The notes: a model not told the origin generated them from the sequence alone. Positions 17,165-26,172 are shown, counted from the first letter of the stretch. The stretch: DNA of 32,582 nucleotides from Anaerolineae bacterium (GCA_016788625.1 JAEUQX010000308.1:1-32582); one strand, 5' to 3'. Translations and numbers: made by a program.

Positions 17165-18181
17165 GTGCTCGCGGATTTCTTTTCCCGTTATCTTTCCGAA
17201 CTTGATCCCTATATGCAGCAAATTGTGCGTTCGTCGGCGGATCTCCCCGACGATTTCAGCGTCATGCTGCGCTATGCGATGGGCTGGGTCGATGCCAAGA
17301 ATCAACCTTACACACACACGACGGGTAAACGTATCCGCCCCATCCTACTCCTGCTGTGTGTCGAATCTGCAGGCGGCGACTGGCGCAAAGGTCTCCCTGC
17401 TGCTGCTGCCGTGGAACTGCTGCACAATTTCACCTTGATTCATGACGACATCCAGGACGACAGCCCCATCCGCCACAACCGCTCAACAGTTTGGATCGAA
17501 TGGGGCCGCGCCAACGCCATCAATGCAGGAGATGCGCTCTTTACGCTGGCGTATTGTGCTTTGGAATCGCTCAGTCGCCAGAGTATCGCGCCGGAAATCA
17601 TCATCAAAATCTGGCGCATCTTCAACCATACTATGCTCGAACTCACGCGCGGCCAGCACATGGACATGCGTTTCGAGCACGAAACACGTGTCACAACCGA
17701 CGAATATATCTCCATGTTGCGGGGCAAGACTGCTGCGCTCGTCACCGCCTGTGCCCAGATCGGCGCGTTAATCGGGTCAGCGGACGATGAACGCGCGGCA
17801 CATTTTGCCGAGTTTGGCATGAACCTGGGCATCGCCTTTCAGATTCGCGATGACCTGCTTGGTATCTGGGGTGACCCTTCTGTAACAGGGAAGTCCGCCG
17901 CCACTGACATTCTATCACGGAAGAAATCCCTGCCCGTCCTATACGGCCTGGAGCACAGCAGTGCCTTGCAGGTCGTCTACCAGCGCAACCCTTTTTCGGA
18001 ACAGGACGTGAAAGAAGCCGTCGAGTTACTCGATGGCGTCAACGCGCGTGAATACACGCTGCGAAGCGAGACCGAGTACTATACCCGCGCCATGAACGCC
18101 CTTCAGGCCGCAGCACCGCAGGGGCAAGCCGCCGTATCACTCGACCAACTGGTCAAGGCGCTCTTTCAACGCGATCACTAG
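17165..18181 (+). CDS. Polyprenyl diphosphate synthase (geranylgeranyl-diphosphate synthase type)
   Basis: 338 residues from a GTG start at 17165. It condenses isopentenyl diphosphate with allylic diphosphates. First Asp-rich motif DDIQD (94-98) in LIHDDIQDDSPIRHN, the GKRIRP motif that binds IPP, and second motif with Asp229/Asp230 in FQIRDDLLGIWGD; GKSAATDILSRKKSLP follows as in GGPP-type synthases. Product length cannot be fixed from the sequence alone. Membrane quinone, carotenoid or undecaprenyl supply are possible uses. It shares its transcript with fni. Its stop codon overlaps the stop codon of the convergent HemW-like gene. Confidence 0.93.
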   Translation: MLADFFSRYLSELDPYMQQIVRSSADLPDDFSVMLRYAMGWVDAKNQPYTHTTGKRIRPILLLLCVESAGGDWRKGLPAAAAVELLHNFTLIHDDIQDDSPIRHNRSTVWIEWGRANAINAGDALFTLAYCALESLSRQSIAPEIIIKIWRIFNHTMLELTRGQHMDMRFEHETRVTTDEYISMLRGKTAALVTACAQIGALIGSADDERAAHFAEFGMNLGIAFQIRDDLLGIWGDPSVTGKSAATDILSRKKSLPVLYGLEHSSALQVVYQRNPFSEQDVKEAVELLDGVNAREYTLRSETEYYTRAMNALQAAAPQGQAAVSLDQLVKALFQRDH

Positions 18182-19350
18182 ACCAGCTCGCGGAATATCA
18201 TATTACTCAATAGCCGTCCGCGCCGTGTGATGCGTACCATGTGTTCATCAACGGTCACAAGCTCATGCGCTGCAAAACGCCCTGCAAGTTCCGGAAAATG
18301 TTCCAGAACATCAACACCGAAACGCTGGCGGAACGTCTCGCGTGAGATTCCCTCCTGCGTCAGCCGCAGCCCCATCATCAGGGTCTCGGCAATCTCTGCA
18401 GAACGATCAACAACGACAGCGTGATCAACGGCAGGTGTTCGCGGGAATTCCAGACTCGTATCAATCCGCTCTAATGCCTTGATGTAGCGCTGCGGTGACA
18501 GAATTGTGTGATACCGCACTCCAGCAGCATACCCGTGTGCGCCAGGGCCAAGACCTGGATATGGCAGATTGCGCCAGTATTGCAGGTTGTGGCGGCACTC
18601 ATGGCCCGGTTTCGCCCAGTTACTAATCTCATATTGCTCGTAACCGGCTGCATCCAGCATGTCACTGGCAAGTTCATACATGTCCGCAGCCAGGTCATCA
18701 TCTGGCGCGGGCAGCTTACCCGTTTCCACCCAATTCTTCAGCGGCGTACCATCCTCAATGCCAAGCGCATATAGGGAAATATGTTCAGGGGTTAGGCTGA
18801 GCATAGCGTTCAGGCTTTCGCGCCACATCTCCAGCGTCTGGTTTGGGATGCCATAGATCAGGTCAAGATTCAAGTTATCGAAACCGCCCCGGCGTGCTGC
18901 ATCCACTGCGCGAACCACCGTCGGATGATCGTGCCGCCGAGCAAACAAATCAAGTTCAGGTAAATGAGCTGATTGCATCCCAATGCTCAAACGATTGATC
19001 CCCACCTGCCGCACTGCTGTCATGTACGCGACATCCAGATCACTCGGGTTCGACTCCATCGAGATTTCTGCATCAGGACTCACATTGAAATGCTTGCGAA
19101 TTGCAGAGATAATGCGGTGAAGCTGCTCCGGCATGAGGACACTCGGCGTGCCACCACCCAGGTAAATGGTATCAACACGATGTCCAGGTCGCCCTGCCCC
19201 AATAATCGCGATTTCGTTGATCAGGGCGCGCACAAATGGCTCGATCAGATCATCAAGGTTGACATAAGTGTTGAAAGCGCAATACGTGCACTTTATTTTG
19301 CAGAAAGGAATATGCAGATAAACCGAATAGGGCAACTCGTGTACAGACAT
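18178..19350 (-). CDS. hemW: HemW-like radical SAM protein (coproporphyrinogen III oxidase-like family)
   Basis: 390 residues from the ATG at 19350; numbering here is from that Met. The radical SAM cluster motif is Cys17-x3-Cys21-x2-Cys24 in HIPFCKIKCTYC. GGGTPSVL, SMESNPSDLD, QSAHLPELDLFARRHD and YEISNWAKPGHECRHN are typical of HemW, now regarded as a haem chaperone rather than an oxygen-independent oxidase. The C-terminal HemN-like domain is present. The frame stays open to an ATG at 19428, which has its own GAGGA site and a TATAAC upstream. Those 26 extra residues have no counterpart in the family, and a + strand promoter lies in the same DNA, so I prefer 19350, though not firmly. Confidence 0.88.
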   Translation of the reverse strand: MSVHELPYSVYLHIPFCKIKCTYCAFNTYVNLDDLIEPFVRALINEIAIIGAGRPGHRVDTIYLGGGTPSVLMPEQLHRIISAIRKHFNVSPDAEISMESNPSDLDVAYMTAVRQVGINRLSIGMQSAHLPELDLFARRHDHPTVVRAVDAARRGGFDNLNLDLIYGIPNQTLEMWRESLNAMLSLTPEHISLYALGIEDGTPLKNWVETGKLPAPDDDLAADMYELASDMLDAAGYEQYEISNWAKPGHECRHNLQYWRNLPYPGLGPGAHGYAAGVRYHTILSPQRYIKALERIDTSLEFPRTPAVDHAVVVDRSAEIAETLMMGLRLTQEGISRETFRQRFGVDVLEHFPELAGRFAAHELVTVDEHMVRITRRGRLLSNMIFRELV

Positions 19351-19383
19351 GCATGACCTATCGCACAAAGCATTGGCAACCAA

Positions 19384-19412
19384 TTGCGGTATTGTTGCGA
19401 GTTTCATATAAT
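19384..19412 (+). promoter_or_regulatory. Promoter for the kinase gene and signalling island
   Basis: TTGCGG (19384-19389), a 17-base spacer and a perfect TATAAT (19407-19412), 58 bases before the kinase ATG at 19470. It lies in the AT-rich gap between the HemW core start and the kinase gene. Confidence 0.55.
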
Positions 19413-19469
19413 AATTCAAGATACTCATCTTATCCTCTTCAGCTCGGTGTTATAGGAACTGCATAACTG

Positions 19470-21410
19470 ATGCCAGAAACAACGCAATTCCCCGGTGGTG
19501 GTGATGGCCCGGGAGATAACATCTCCGGCAATGGGCTGCCTGCCAATACCGTCTTACAGCGCCGGTACAAGATTCTAGGCGTGTTGGGCGGCGGCGGCAT
19601 GGGCACGGTCTACCAGGCGCGTGACCTGAACTTCCCCGATGTCCGTAAGCTGGTCGCCGTCAAGGAGATGCTTAACCCCAACACAGACCCCAATCTTCAC
19701 GCTTCCACGCTAAAGACCTTCCAACGTGAAGCAAACATCCTGGCAACCCTTAATCATCCCGCGATCCCGAAGATCTTCGATTTCTTTGACCAGAATGACA
19801 AGGTGTATCTGGTCATGGAATACATTAATGGCGCCGACCTGGAGACGCTGCTCAACAAGACCAAAGACCTGCCGGTCGAGAAAATCATTGACTGGTCTAT
19901 CGAATTATGTGATGTGGTGGACTACCTGCACACGCAGCCAAAGCCTATCGTCTTCCGCGATATGAAGCCGTCCAATATCATGGTGGACAGCTTCGGCAAG
20001 ATTCGACTGATCGACTTCGGCATCGCCAAGATTTTCGACAGCGGCGTTAAGAAACACACCATGATTGGCACGGAAGGGTACTGCGCGCCAGAACAGTACA
20101 AAGGCGATGTGACCACGCTGAGTGATGTTTACAGTCTGGGAGCAACACTGCACCACATCCTCACGCGCAAAGACCCGCGCCTGGAGCCACCTTTCAGTTT
20201 CTCCGAGCGTCCGGTTCAGGACTTCAATCCCAAAGTGCCTGATCGTTTTGTTGCCATTATTGAGAAGGCGCTGGCATTTGAGCCGCCGAACCGCTTCCAA
20301 TCAGCAGCAGAGATGAAAACGGAACTCGAAAAGCTGCGCTATCAGCCGACGGTCAGCGTCGTTGCTGCAGGTGGCACCAAAGGCACCGTTGCCGGCACCG
20401 ATTTCTTCGCGGGTGTCGAGGGGCAGGGATCCATTGAACCCAAGTGGAAGTTCACAACCGAAGATGAGATTCGATGCAGCCCGGCCGCCTACAAGGATAT
20501 GGTCTTCATCGGCTCATACGACACCAACATCTGGGCTGTCAACCTCGCCAGTGGTGCGTTCGCCTGGAAATACGCGACACATGGCGGCGTCGCTTCATCA
20601 CCCGTTGTCGATGAAGGCAACCGCCTCGTCATGTTCGGTTCGGAAGACAATACATTCTATGCACTTGACTCGCGCAATGGCCGCATCAACTGGTCATACA
20701 CCACGCAGGACAAGATTCGTGGCACAGCGCGCGTGGCTCCGGATGTCGATGCCGTTTTCTTCGGCAGCGATGACGGGCACCTCTATGCATTAGGCGCACC
20801 TAACGGGCGTTTCCTGTGGAAGTACCAGATGGGTGAACCCGTCCGCAGTCGCCCCTTCGTCAATAATGATGTGGTCATTGTTGGCTGCGAGTCCGGAGAA
20901 GTGTTCGGACTTGGACTGGACGGGAAACGCAAATGGAGCTACCGCACCCGTCGTCCAGTCACTTCGTCGCCATGTGTGGATGTAGAAGAAGGCATGTGTT
21001 ACATTGGGTCTGCTGATGGCTTTATTTATGCGCTGGATGCCAGCAGCGGCTACAGTTCGTGGCGTTTTCGCACCAACGGGCCAGTGATTTCGTCACCCAT
21101 CGTCGAAGACGATCTCGTCTTTTTCGGCTCTGCCGATGGATATCTGTACGCCATCAATGCCCAAACCTCGCGTGAAAAGTGGAAATTCGCGACAGAAAAA
21201 CCGATCATCTCAACCCCTTGTGTGCATCAAGGCGCAGTCTATTTCGGCGGCACTGACGAGTACTTCTACTGCATCGACATTCAGACGGGCAAAGAACGGT
21301 GGAAGTTCAAGTCCAATGGAGCGATCACATCAGCGCCTTGCATCATGAATGACACGATCATGTTTGGCTCACTGGACAAGACGCTTTACGCACTTCCGTT
21401 GGTTGGTTAG
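19470..21410 (+). CDS. Cytoplasmic Ser/Thr protein kinase with eight PQQ-type propeller repeats
   Basis: 646 residues. The kinase domain (about 30-290) has the Gly loop GVLGGGGMGTVY, Lys65 in VAVKEM, the catalytic loop FRDMKPSNIM with Asp164, DFG at 182-184, and GTEGYCAPEQY in the activation segment. The usual His of HRD is Phe162, a variant also found in other bacterial kinases, so activity is expected. A linker of about 30 residues then leads to eight PQQ-like blades (about 320-646), each with a W-K/S-Y/F start and a GS-x-D-G-x-x-Y-A-L end. There is no membrane segment, unlike the common PknB plan with an outside sensor, so the propeller should sense or bind partners inside the cell. It leads a signalling gene set with PP2C and FHA proteins. 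Confidence 0.93.
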   Translation: MPETTQFPGGGDGPGDNISGNGLPANTVLQRRYKILGVLGGGGMGTVYQARDLNFPDVRKLVAVKEMLNPNTDPNLHASTLKTFQREANILATLNHPAIPKIFDFFDQNDKVYLVMEYINGADLETLLNKTKDLPVEKIIDWSIELCDVVDYLHTQPKPIVFRDMKPSNIMVDSFGKIRLIDFGIAKIFDSGVKKHTMIGTEGYCAPEQYKGDVTTLSDVYSLGATLHHILTRKDPRLEPPFSFSERPVQDFNPKVPDRFVAIIEKALAFEPPNRFQSAAEMKTELEKLRYQPTVSVVAAGGTKGTVAGTDFFAGVEGQGSIEPKWKFTTEDEIRCSPAAYKDMVFIGSYDTNIWAVNLASGAFAWKYATHGGVASSPVVDEGNRLVMFGSEDNTFYALDSRNGRINWSYTTQDKIRGTARVAPDVDAVFFGSDDGHLYALGAPNGRFLWKYQMGEPVRSRPFVNNDVVIVGCESGEVFGLGLDGKRKWSYRTRRPVTSSPCVDVEEGMCYIGSADGFIYALDASSGYSSWRFRTNGPVISSPIVEDDLVFFGSADGYLYAINAQTSREKWKFATEKPIISTPCVHQGAVYFGGTDEYFYCIDIQTGKERWKFKSNGAITSAPCIMNDTIMFGSLDKTLYALPLVG

Positions 21411-21456
21411 CACATTGTATCGGGACTCATTACGGGTGTTCGGAGACTAAAACAAC

Positions 21457-22449
21457 ATGGATCTATTTCGCCGATTGTTCAGCCAGACCAATGCTAAACC
21501 AGAGCCTTCAGCATCCCCTGCTGCGGCGAACAAGCCTGCTGAACCAACCAAGGCTGAGCAACTTCCACATACCGAACCCCTGCCCAACCATGTGGGTTCA
21601 GACACGCTGCCCACCACCAGCGCGGCAGATGGCGCAACTCGCCCTCTGCCCCCGGAAACGGTGATTGCCTCCAGCAACGAACACATCATGTTTGGTCAGG
21701 CCACCGACGTAGGCATGGTACGCACCAACAATCAGGACTCGGTCTTTTCGTTTGTTGCCACAAGCCGCAGCGCCGAACAACGTCCCGACTTCGGATTGTT
21801 CGTTGTTGCTGATGGTATGGGTGGACATCACGATGGCGAGAAGGCATCCGCTCTGGCTGCCCGTCTGGTTGCTGCTTATGTAACCCATCATGTCTATATG
21901 CCCATCCTGAACGGCGAACATGATGCAGATCGCGTGCCCATCACCGAAGCCATGATCGCCTCGGTGCAGAAAGCCAATGCCGACATCATCATCAAGGTGC
22001 CGGATGGAGGAACAACCTGCACCAGCGTAGCCGTCGTAGGAGACCTGGCGTATATTGCCCATGTTGGGGATACCCGCGCGTATCTCATCACCAAAGATGG
22101 CGCCGAGCAAATCACCAGAGATCACTCACTCGTACAGCGTTTGATCGAGCTGGATCAGTTGACCAAGGAAGAAGCTGCCGTCCATCACCAGAAGAATGTC
22201 CTCTATCGTGCATTGGGTCAGAGTGAGAATCTGGAAGTGGACGCCCTTACACGGCGGCTGCCCCCTAATTCGCGTCTACTCGTATGCAGTGATGGACTCT
22301 GGAACATGGTCAGCGAGCAGGAAATGATCGACATCATAATGTCTCATGCTAATCCGCAAGAAGCCTGTGATAAACTCGTTGCACTAGCCAATACTCACGG
22401 CGGCACAGACAATATCACGGCCATTTTGTTACATGTTCCCACCAATTAG
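21457..22449 (+). CDS. PP2C-family Ser/Thr protein phosphatase
   Basis: 330 residues; a GGAGA site precedes the ATG. An Ala/Pro/Thr-rich N-terminal tail (about 12-75) is probably disordered. The PPM/PP2C domain (about 78-330) has metal-binding acidic residues in RTNNQDS (Asp94), VVADGMGG (Asp119), VCSDGLW (Asp279) and GTDNIT (Asp318), so all expected positions are kept. HVGDTRAYL and TRDHSLVQRLIE are standard. It removes phosphate from Ser/Thr, and its direct position after the kinase gene suggests it reverses that kinase's action, as in PknB/PrpC pairs. It is soluble, with no membrane segment. 29 bases separate it from the J/VWA gene. Confidence 0.95.
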   Translation: MDLFRRLFSQTNAKPEPSASPAAANKPAEPTKAEQLPHTEPLPNHVGSDTLPTTSAADGATRPLPPETVIASSNEHIMFGQATDVGMVRTNNQDSVFSFVATSRSAEQRPDFGLFVVADGMGGHHDGEKASALAARLVAAYVTHHVYMPILNGEHDADRVPITEAMIASVQKANADIIIKVPDGGTTCTSVAVVGDLAYIAHVGDTRAYLITKDGAEQITRDHSLVQRLIELDQLTKEEAAVHHQKNVLYRALGQSENLEVDALTRRLPPNSRLLVCSDGLWNMVSEQEMIDIIMSHANPQEACDKLVALANTHGGTDNITAILLHVPTN

Positions 22450-22478
22450 ACCGGTTATTCAAGCGTGTTGAACCCATC

Positions 22479-23978
22479 ATGAGCGACATCTTCGATCCTT
22501 ATCTGTCGCTAGGCGTTTCAAAAGACGCCTCAAGTGAAGAAATCAAGTCAGCGTATAGGCGCATTGCACGCCGTTTGCACCCGGATGTGAATCAAGGGAC
22601 GCCTGGTGCGGGTCTGCAATTTCAGGACATCACGGCAGCCTATGAACTGCTCATGGATGCGGACAAGAAGAATGCCTACGATCTTCAGGCTGTCAAACGT
22701 CAGCGCAGCCAGGAAGACCATTATTTCACGCTGCGGGTAACGCCGAGCAAACGTGCCATCATTCCCTTACCAGAAGCCCAGGTGATCTACCTCCTGGCAG
22801 AAATCCTGCCCGATCCACGCGCGCGTGACCAATCTCAAAAACGCGAATCACGCCTGAATCTGACCCTCGTACTCGATCACAGCAACTCGATGAACGGCAC
22901 CCGTCTTGACAAGGTCAAGGTTGCCGCACATCAGATCATCGACCAACTGAACGACGGCGATATCCTGTCTGTTGTCACCTTTAACGACCGGGCCGAAGTC
23001 ATCATCCCTGCAACCCCCATCAACAACAACAAAAATGGCCTAAAAGCCCGCATCAGCATGATGGTTGCGGCAGGTGGCACAGAGATATTCAATGGGTTAT
23101 CCGCAGGCGTCGACCAGAACAAGCGCTATTTGGGGCCGAAGCTGGTCAATCACGTTGTGTTGTTGACGGATGGCAATACCTTCGGCGACCAGGATAAATG
23201 TCTCGAACTTGCACGCACAGCGACTCGGCAAGGCATCAGCATTAGCGCGATGGGCTTAGGGCAGGAGTGGAATGACCAGTTCTTGGATGAACTCGCCTCG
23301 GCGACGGGTGGCTCAAGCTCATACATCAATTCGGCCAGTGCCGTCGTCAAGTTTCTCAACGACCACGTCCGTAATTTGTCCAACGCCTTTGCCGAACGGG
23401 TGCGTATCACGGTCGCGCCAGACCCGGATGTCAAGCTGGAATCAGCCTTCAAGCTTGCTCCCCATCCTCAGCCTCTGGCAATCACCGATGGATACATTCA
23501 ACTTGGCAGTTTGCAGGCCAACCGCCTGATTTCTGTCCTGTTTCAATTCCAGCTACCTGCAAAAATGGATCACGGTTTCCGCTCGATTTCGCGCCTGGTC
23601 GCACACGGCGACATCCTGTCCAATCAGCAACAGCAGTTTCAGGCCATCAGCGACCTCTCGCTCGAAATTACCGATAACCCACCACCCGAAGATCCGCCAA
23701 TTGCCATTCTCGACGCGCTTGGTAAACTAACCCTCTATAGAATGCAGGAACGTGCCCAGGAAGCACTTGCTTCGGGTGACGTCAAAGAAGCAACTCGCCG
23801 TTTGGAGAACCTCGCAACGCGACTACTGGAGTTGGGCGAAGAAGACTTAGCACATCAGGCCCGCTCGGAGGCACGCCGCGTTGCTCATACCAGCAATCTG
23901 TCTGACAAAGGGCGTAAGACGCTCAAATATCAGACACGCTTTCTCCTTTCGGGACCATCAACAGAGGACTCAGCATGA
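22479..23978 (+). CDS. J-domain/VWA fusion protein
   Basis: 499 residues. Residues 5-70 are a DnaJ-type J domain with the HPD triad at 34-36, normally the contact that stimulates Hsp70 ATPase. Residues about 125-300 are a von Willebrand A domain with a complete metal site: Asp133-x-Ser135-x-Ser137, Thr201 and Asp231 (LLTDG). A beta-rich region (about 305-390) and a helical C-terminal region (about 400-490) follow. VWA proteins bind partners through the metal site; the J domain suggests delivery to an Hsp70, which is inference. No dnaK is in the window. The stop overlaps the next start by 4 bases (ATGA). VWA, PP2C and a kinase together recall the triads described in Ter-type stress systems. 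Confidence 0.88.
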   Translation: MSDIFDPYLSLGVSKDASSEEIKSAYRRIARRLHPDVNQGTPGAGLQFQDITAAYELLMDADKKNAYDLQAVKRQRSQEDHYFTLRVTPSKRAIIPLPEAQVIYLLAEILPDPRARDQSQKRESRLNLTLVLDHSNSMNGTRLDKVKVAAHQIIDQLNDGDILSVVTFNDRAEVIIPATPINNNKNGLKARISMMVAAGGTEIFNGLSAGVDQNKRYLGPKLVNHVVLLTDGNTFGDQDKCLELARTATRQGISISAMGLGQEWNDQFLDELASATGGSSSYINSASAVVKFLNDHVRNLSNAFAERVRITVAPDPDVKLESAFKLAPHPQPLAITDGYIQLGSLQANRLISVLFQFQLPAKMDHGFRSISRLVAHGDILSNQQQQFQAISDLSLEITDNPPPEDPPIAILDALGKLTLYRMQERAQEALASGDVKEATRRLENLATRLLELGEEDLAHQARSEARRVAHTSNLSDKGRKTLKYQTRFLLSGPSTEDSA

Positions 23979-24478
23979 TTACATGCCCCTATTGCGGACA
24001 CAAAGCGCTAGAAGGCGTGATGTTTTGTGAAGAATGCGGTCAAAGCCTCAAGACGGCCACTGCCAACGCCGTCCTGCCGACCCGCCAGCTTGAACAGGCT
24101 TCGAACGACCTTGCCGCTAAAGCGACCTGGGGCACAGCGCGATTCGGCCAAGATGCGTCGATTATCGTTCATATTCGTGATGCTACCGAACCCGTTATCC
24201 TGCAGCCCGCAAAACGCACGATCCTGGGCAGATCAGACACAAACAGTCCACAGAAGCCCGATCTTGACCTGACTCCCTATGGCGCATTGGAAAAAGGCGT
24301 TTCCCGCATTCACGCCGCCATCTACCGCAGCGAAGACACCCTCACGCTCGTAGACATGGGCAGCGCCAATGGTACACATCTCAACGGCCAGCGTCTCATC
24401 CCCGATCAGCCCCGTATTCTGCGTGACGGTGACGAGATTCGGCTGGGCAAATTGGTCGCCCATGTGTATTTCAAGTAA
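23975..24478 (+). CDS. Zinc-ribbon/FHA domain protein
   Basis: 167 residues. The N-terminal zinc ribbon has CPYC (Cys4, Cys7) and CEEC (Cys18, Cys21). A linker (25-60) follows, then an FHA domain (about 62-166) with GRSD (85-88), SRIHA (110-114) and NGTHLNG (132-138); Arg86, Ser110, Arg111, His113 and Asn137 fit the phosphothreonine-binding surface. FHA domains read phosphothreonine, so this is the likely reader for the kinase encoded at 19470. Overlapping start and stop with the J/VWA gene predict coupled translation and perhaps a joint complex. No catalytic domain is attached. Confidence 0.93.
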   Translation: MITCPYCGHKALEGVMFCEECGQSLKTATANAVLPTRQLEQASNDLAAKATWGTARFGQDASIIVHIRDATEPVILQPAKRTILGRSDTNSPQKPDLDLTPYGALEKGVSRIHAAIYRSEDTLTLVDMGSANGTHLNGQRLIPDQPRILRDGDEIRLGKLVAHVYFK

Positions 24479-24508
24479 CGCTCAAGCAATCAAGGAATAG
24501 TAATAGGC

Positions 24509-24754
24509 ATGATTACCTTACTACTGCACATTGCCAACGCTGAGCCCGTCAAACTCGATGTTGAAGACCTGCCCCACCCTTCCGACCTGATGATCCTGGG
24601 TCGCAACCCACGTGACCGCAAAGATCGCGAGGTCGAGTGGCTCGACGAAGGCGTCACCACCGTGATGATTCCGTGGTCTCGCATCAACCTCATTCAGATC
24701 ATGCCCGATCCGAACGCGCAGTCGGATGTTCTGATGCCTTGGCGTAATGACTGA
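24509..24754 (+). CDS. Small unrecognised protein between FHA and response-regulator genes
   Basis: 81 residues, soluble, acidic in its middle part. The ATG at 24509 is preceded by AAGGA about 13 bases upstream. I do not recognise a family. Sequence is strand-like and hydrophobic at the start (ITLLLHIANAEPVKLDV) and end (TTVMIPWSRINLIQIM), with a charged central turn (NPRDRKDREVEWLDE). It fits between its neighbours in spacing (30 and 6 bases) and codon style, which supports a real gene. A 123-residue antisense frame over it is judged to be a shadow. Confidence 0.7.
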   Translation: MITLLLHIANAEPVKLDVEDLPHPSDLMILGRNPRDRKDREVEWLDEGVTTVMIPWSRINLIQIMPDPNAQSDVLMPWRND

Positions 24755-24760
24755 GCGGAT

Positions 24761-25504
24761 ATGACCACGAAACTCCCACGCAGCAATCAGCGCGAGGGTA
24801 AGCGCATTCTGGTAGTCGATGACGAGCCGCGCATGATCGGCTTTGTCCGTATGAACCTGGAACTCGAAGGTCATCAGGTGCTTGAAGCGCACGATGGCCT
24901 TCAGGCTTTGGAAGCCATCCGCACGCGCCTACCCGACCTCGTGCTGCTCGATGTCATGATGCCAGAACTTGACGGCTATGAAACGCTGCGGATGCTGCGC
25001 GAATTTTCCAGCATCCCAGTCATCATGCTCACCGCGAAAGGTGAGGAGAACGACCGTGTTTACGGGCTGGAACTCGGTGCCGATGACTACATTACCAAAC
25101 CATTTGGCCCGCGCGAACTCTCCAGTCGCATCAAAGCCGTCCTGCGCCGCGCGAACATGCCCTCATCCGCACCTGAACAAGCGATACTAACGATCGACTC
25201 ACGTCTCAGCGTCGATTTCAATCAACGTGAAGTCATCGTCAACAACCAGCACATCAAGCTGCGTCCCACCGAGTATCGCCTGCTCTATCACCTCATCGAA
25301 AATGCGGGCTGGACAGTACCTCACGATCAACTGCTCGCCAAAGTATGGGGCTATGAGTACCGCGATGAAGCACACTACGTCCGGCTCTACGTCAACTACC
25401 TGCGCGAAAAAATCGAAGAAGATCCGGCGAACCCCAAGTACATCATAACCGAACGTGGTGTTGGCTATCGCTTCGTGGATTTTAAGCATCCAACACAGAC
25501 CTGA
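24761..25504 (+). CDS. OmpR/PhoB-family response regulator
   Basis: 247 residues. Receiver (about 15-130) with Asp20/Asp21, phospho-acceptor Asp64 in [11 protein letters not shown], Thr91 and Lys113 (ITKPF). The winged-helix DNA-binding domain (about 145-240) has [15 protein letters not shown], the recognition helix segment [15 protein letters not shown], and the RGVGYRF wing. It should bind DNA when phosphorylated. No cognate histidine kinase is next to it. Its place behind Ser/Thr kinase, phosphatase and FHA genes raises the possibility of cross-control by Ser/Thr phosphorylation, which is inference. It starts 6 bases after the small gene. Confidence 0.95.
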   Translation: MTTKLPRSNQREGKRILVVDDEPRMIGFVRMNLELEGHQVLEAHDGLQALEAIRTRLPDLVLLDVMMPELDGYETLRMLREFSSIPVIMLTAKGEENDRVYGLELGADDYITKPFGPRELSSRIKAVLRRANMPSSAPEQAILTIDSRLSVDFNQREVIVNNQHIKLRPTEYRLLYHLIENAGWTVPHDQLLAKVWGYEYRDEAHYVRLYVNYLREKIEEDPANPKYIITERGVGYRFVDFKHPTQT

Positions 25505-25533
25505 GCGCCATCAGCGGACAGATGTTCTTATCC

Positions 25534-25562
25534 TTGCGACCAAGAGTGTTTCAACGTACAAT
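25534..25562 (+). promoter_or_regulatory. Promoter for the MglA-like GTPase gene
   Basis: TTGCGA (25534-25539), a 17-base spacer and TACAAT (25557-25562), 38 bases before the GTG start. It makes the GTPase gene a separate unit from the response regulator. Confidence 0.6.
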
Positions 25563-25600
25563 AGCTTCAATTACGATCAGTGACCCTCGAGGAGGGTAGT

Positions 25601-26131
25601 GTGCCAGCATTCAAGATCGTGGTGACCGGCCCCTTCAACTCTGGTAAGACCGAATTCATCAAGACAATTTCGGATATACCGGTTGTCTCGACTGAAAAGA
25701 AGATCACGACTGAAGACAAGGGCATTAAGGCGGAAACCACTGTAGCGATGGACTATGGTCGGTTAAATCTCGACGGCGACACACTCTACCTCTATGGTAC
25801 GCCTGGACAAACTCGCTTCGACTTCATGTGGGAAATCCTCTCATCAGAGATGAACGGCTTCATTGTCCTGGTCGACAGCACAGACGTCCCATCTTTCCCT
25901 GAAGCTGCCGACATGATCGAGATGTTCTCAGGCCTGGTCAACGTACCGCATCTGATCGTCGCTAATAAGACCGATCTACCCAATGCCGCCAAACTTGCCG
26001 AAGTACGGCGCGGCACCCGCGCGGGCAGCGATGTCACTGTCATGCCGTGCGTCGCGCTGCAAAAATCCAGCGTGCGCCAGGTGCTGCTTCAGATGGTGCA
26101 ACTGCTGAAAAAAGAACCGTCCACTCAATAG
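25601..26131 (+). CDS. Small Ras/MglA-like GTPase
   Basis: 176 residues from the GTG at 25601, which sits about 5 bases after a strong GAGGAGGG site; the longer frame from 25580 contains that site and is rejected. P-loop GPFNSGKT (10-17), the YGTPGQTRF switch-2 region (GTPGQ at 66-70), and NKTD (122-125) for guanine. The G-domain is compact with no membrane helix or lipid motif. Such GTPases work with Roadblock/LC7 proteins as regulators in polarity or signalling; a Roadblock gene lies at 29069-29440. A terminator follows the gene. Confidence 0.9.
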   Translation: MPAFKIVVTGPFNSGKTEFIKTISDIPVVSTEKKITTEDKGIKAETTVAMDYGRLNLDGDTLYLYGTPGQTRFDFMWEILSSEMNGFIVLVDSTDVPSFPEAADMIEMFSGLVNVPHLIVANKTDLPNAAKLAEVRRGTRAGSDVTVMPCVALQKSSVRQVLLQMVQLLKKEPSTQ

Positions 26132-26172
26132 CGGACGGTCATCCATATTTCTGCTCTATCAGCATCAAGACC

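Noticed and set aside
25580-25600. Upstream GTG start for the GTPase
   Set aside because: The strong ribosome site GAGGAGGG lies inside this extension, so the GTG at 25601 is the better start.
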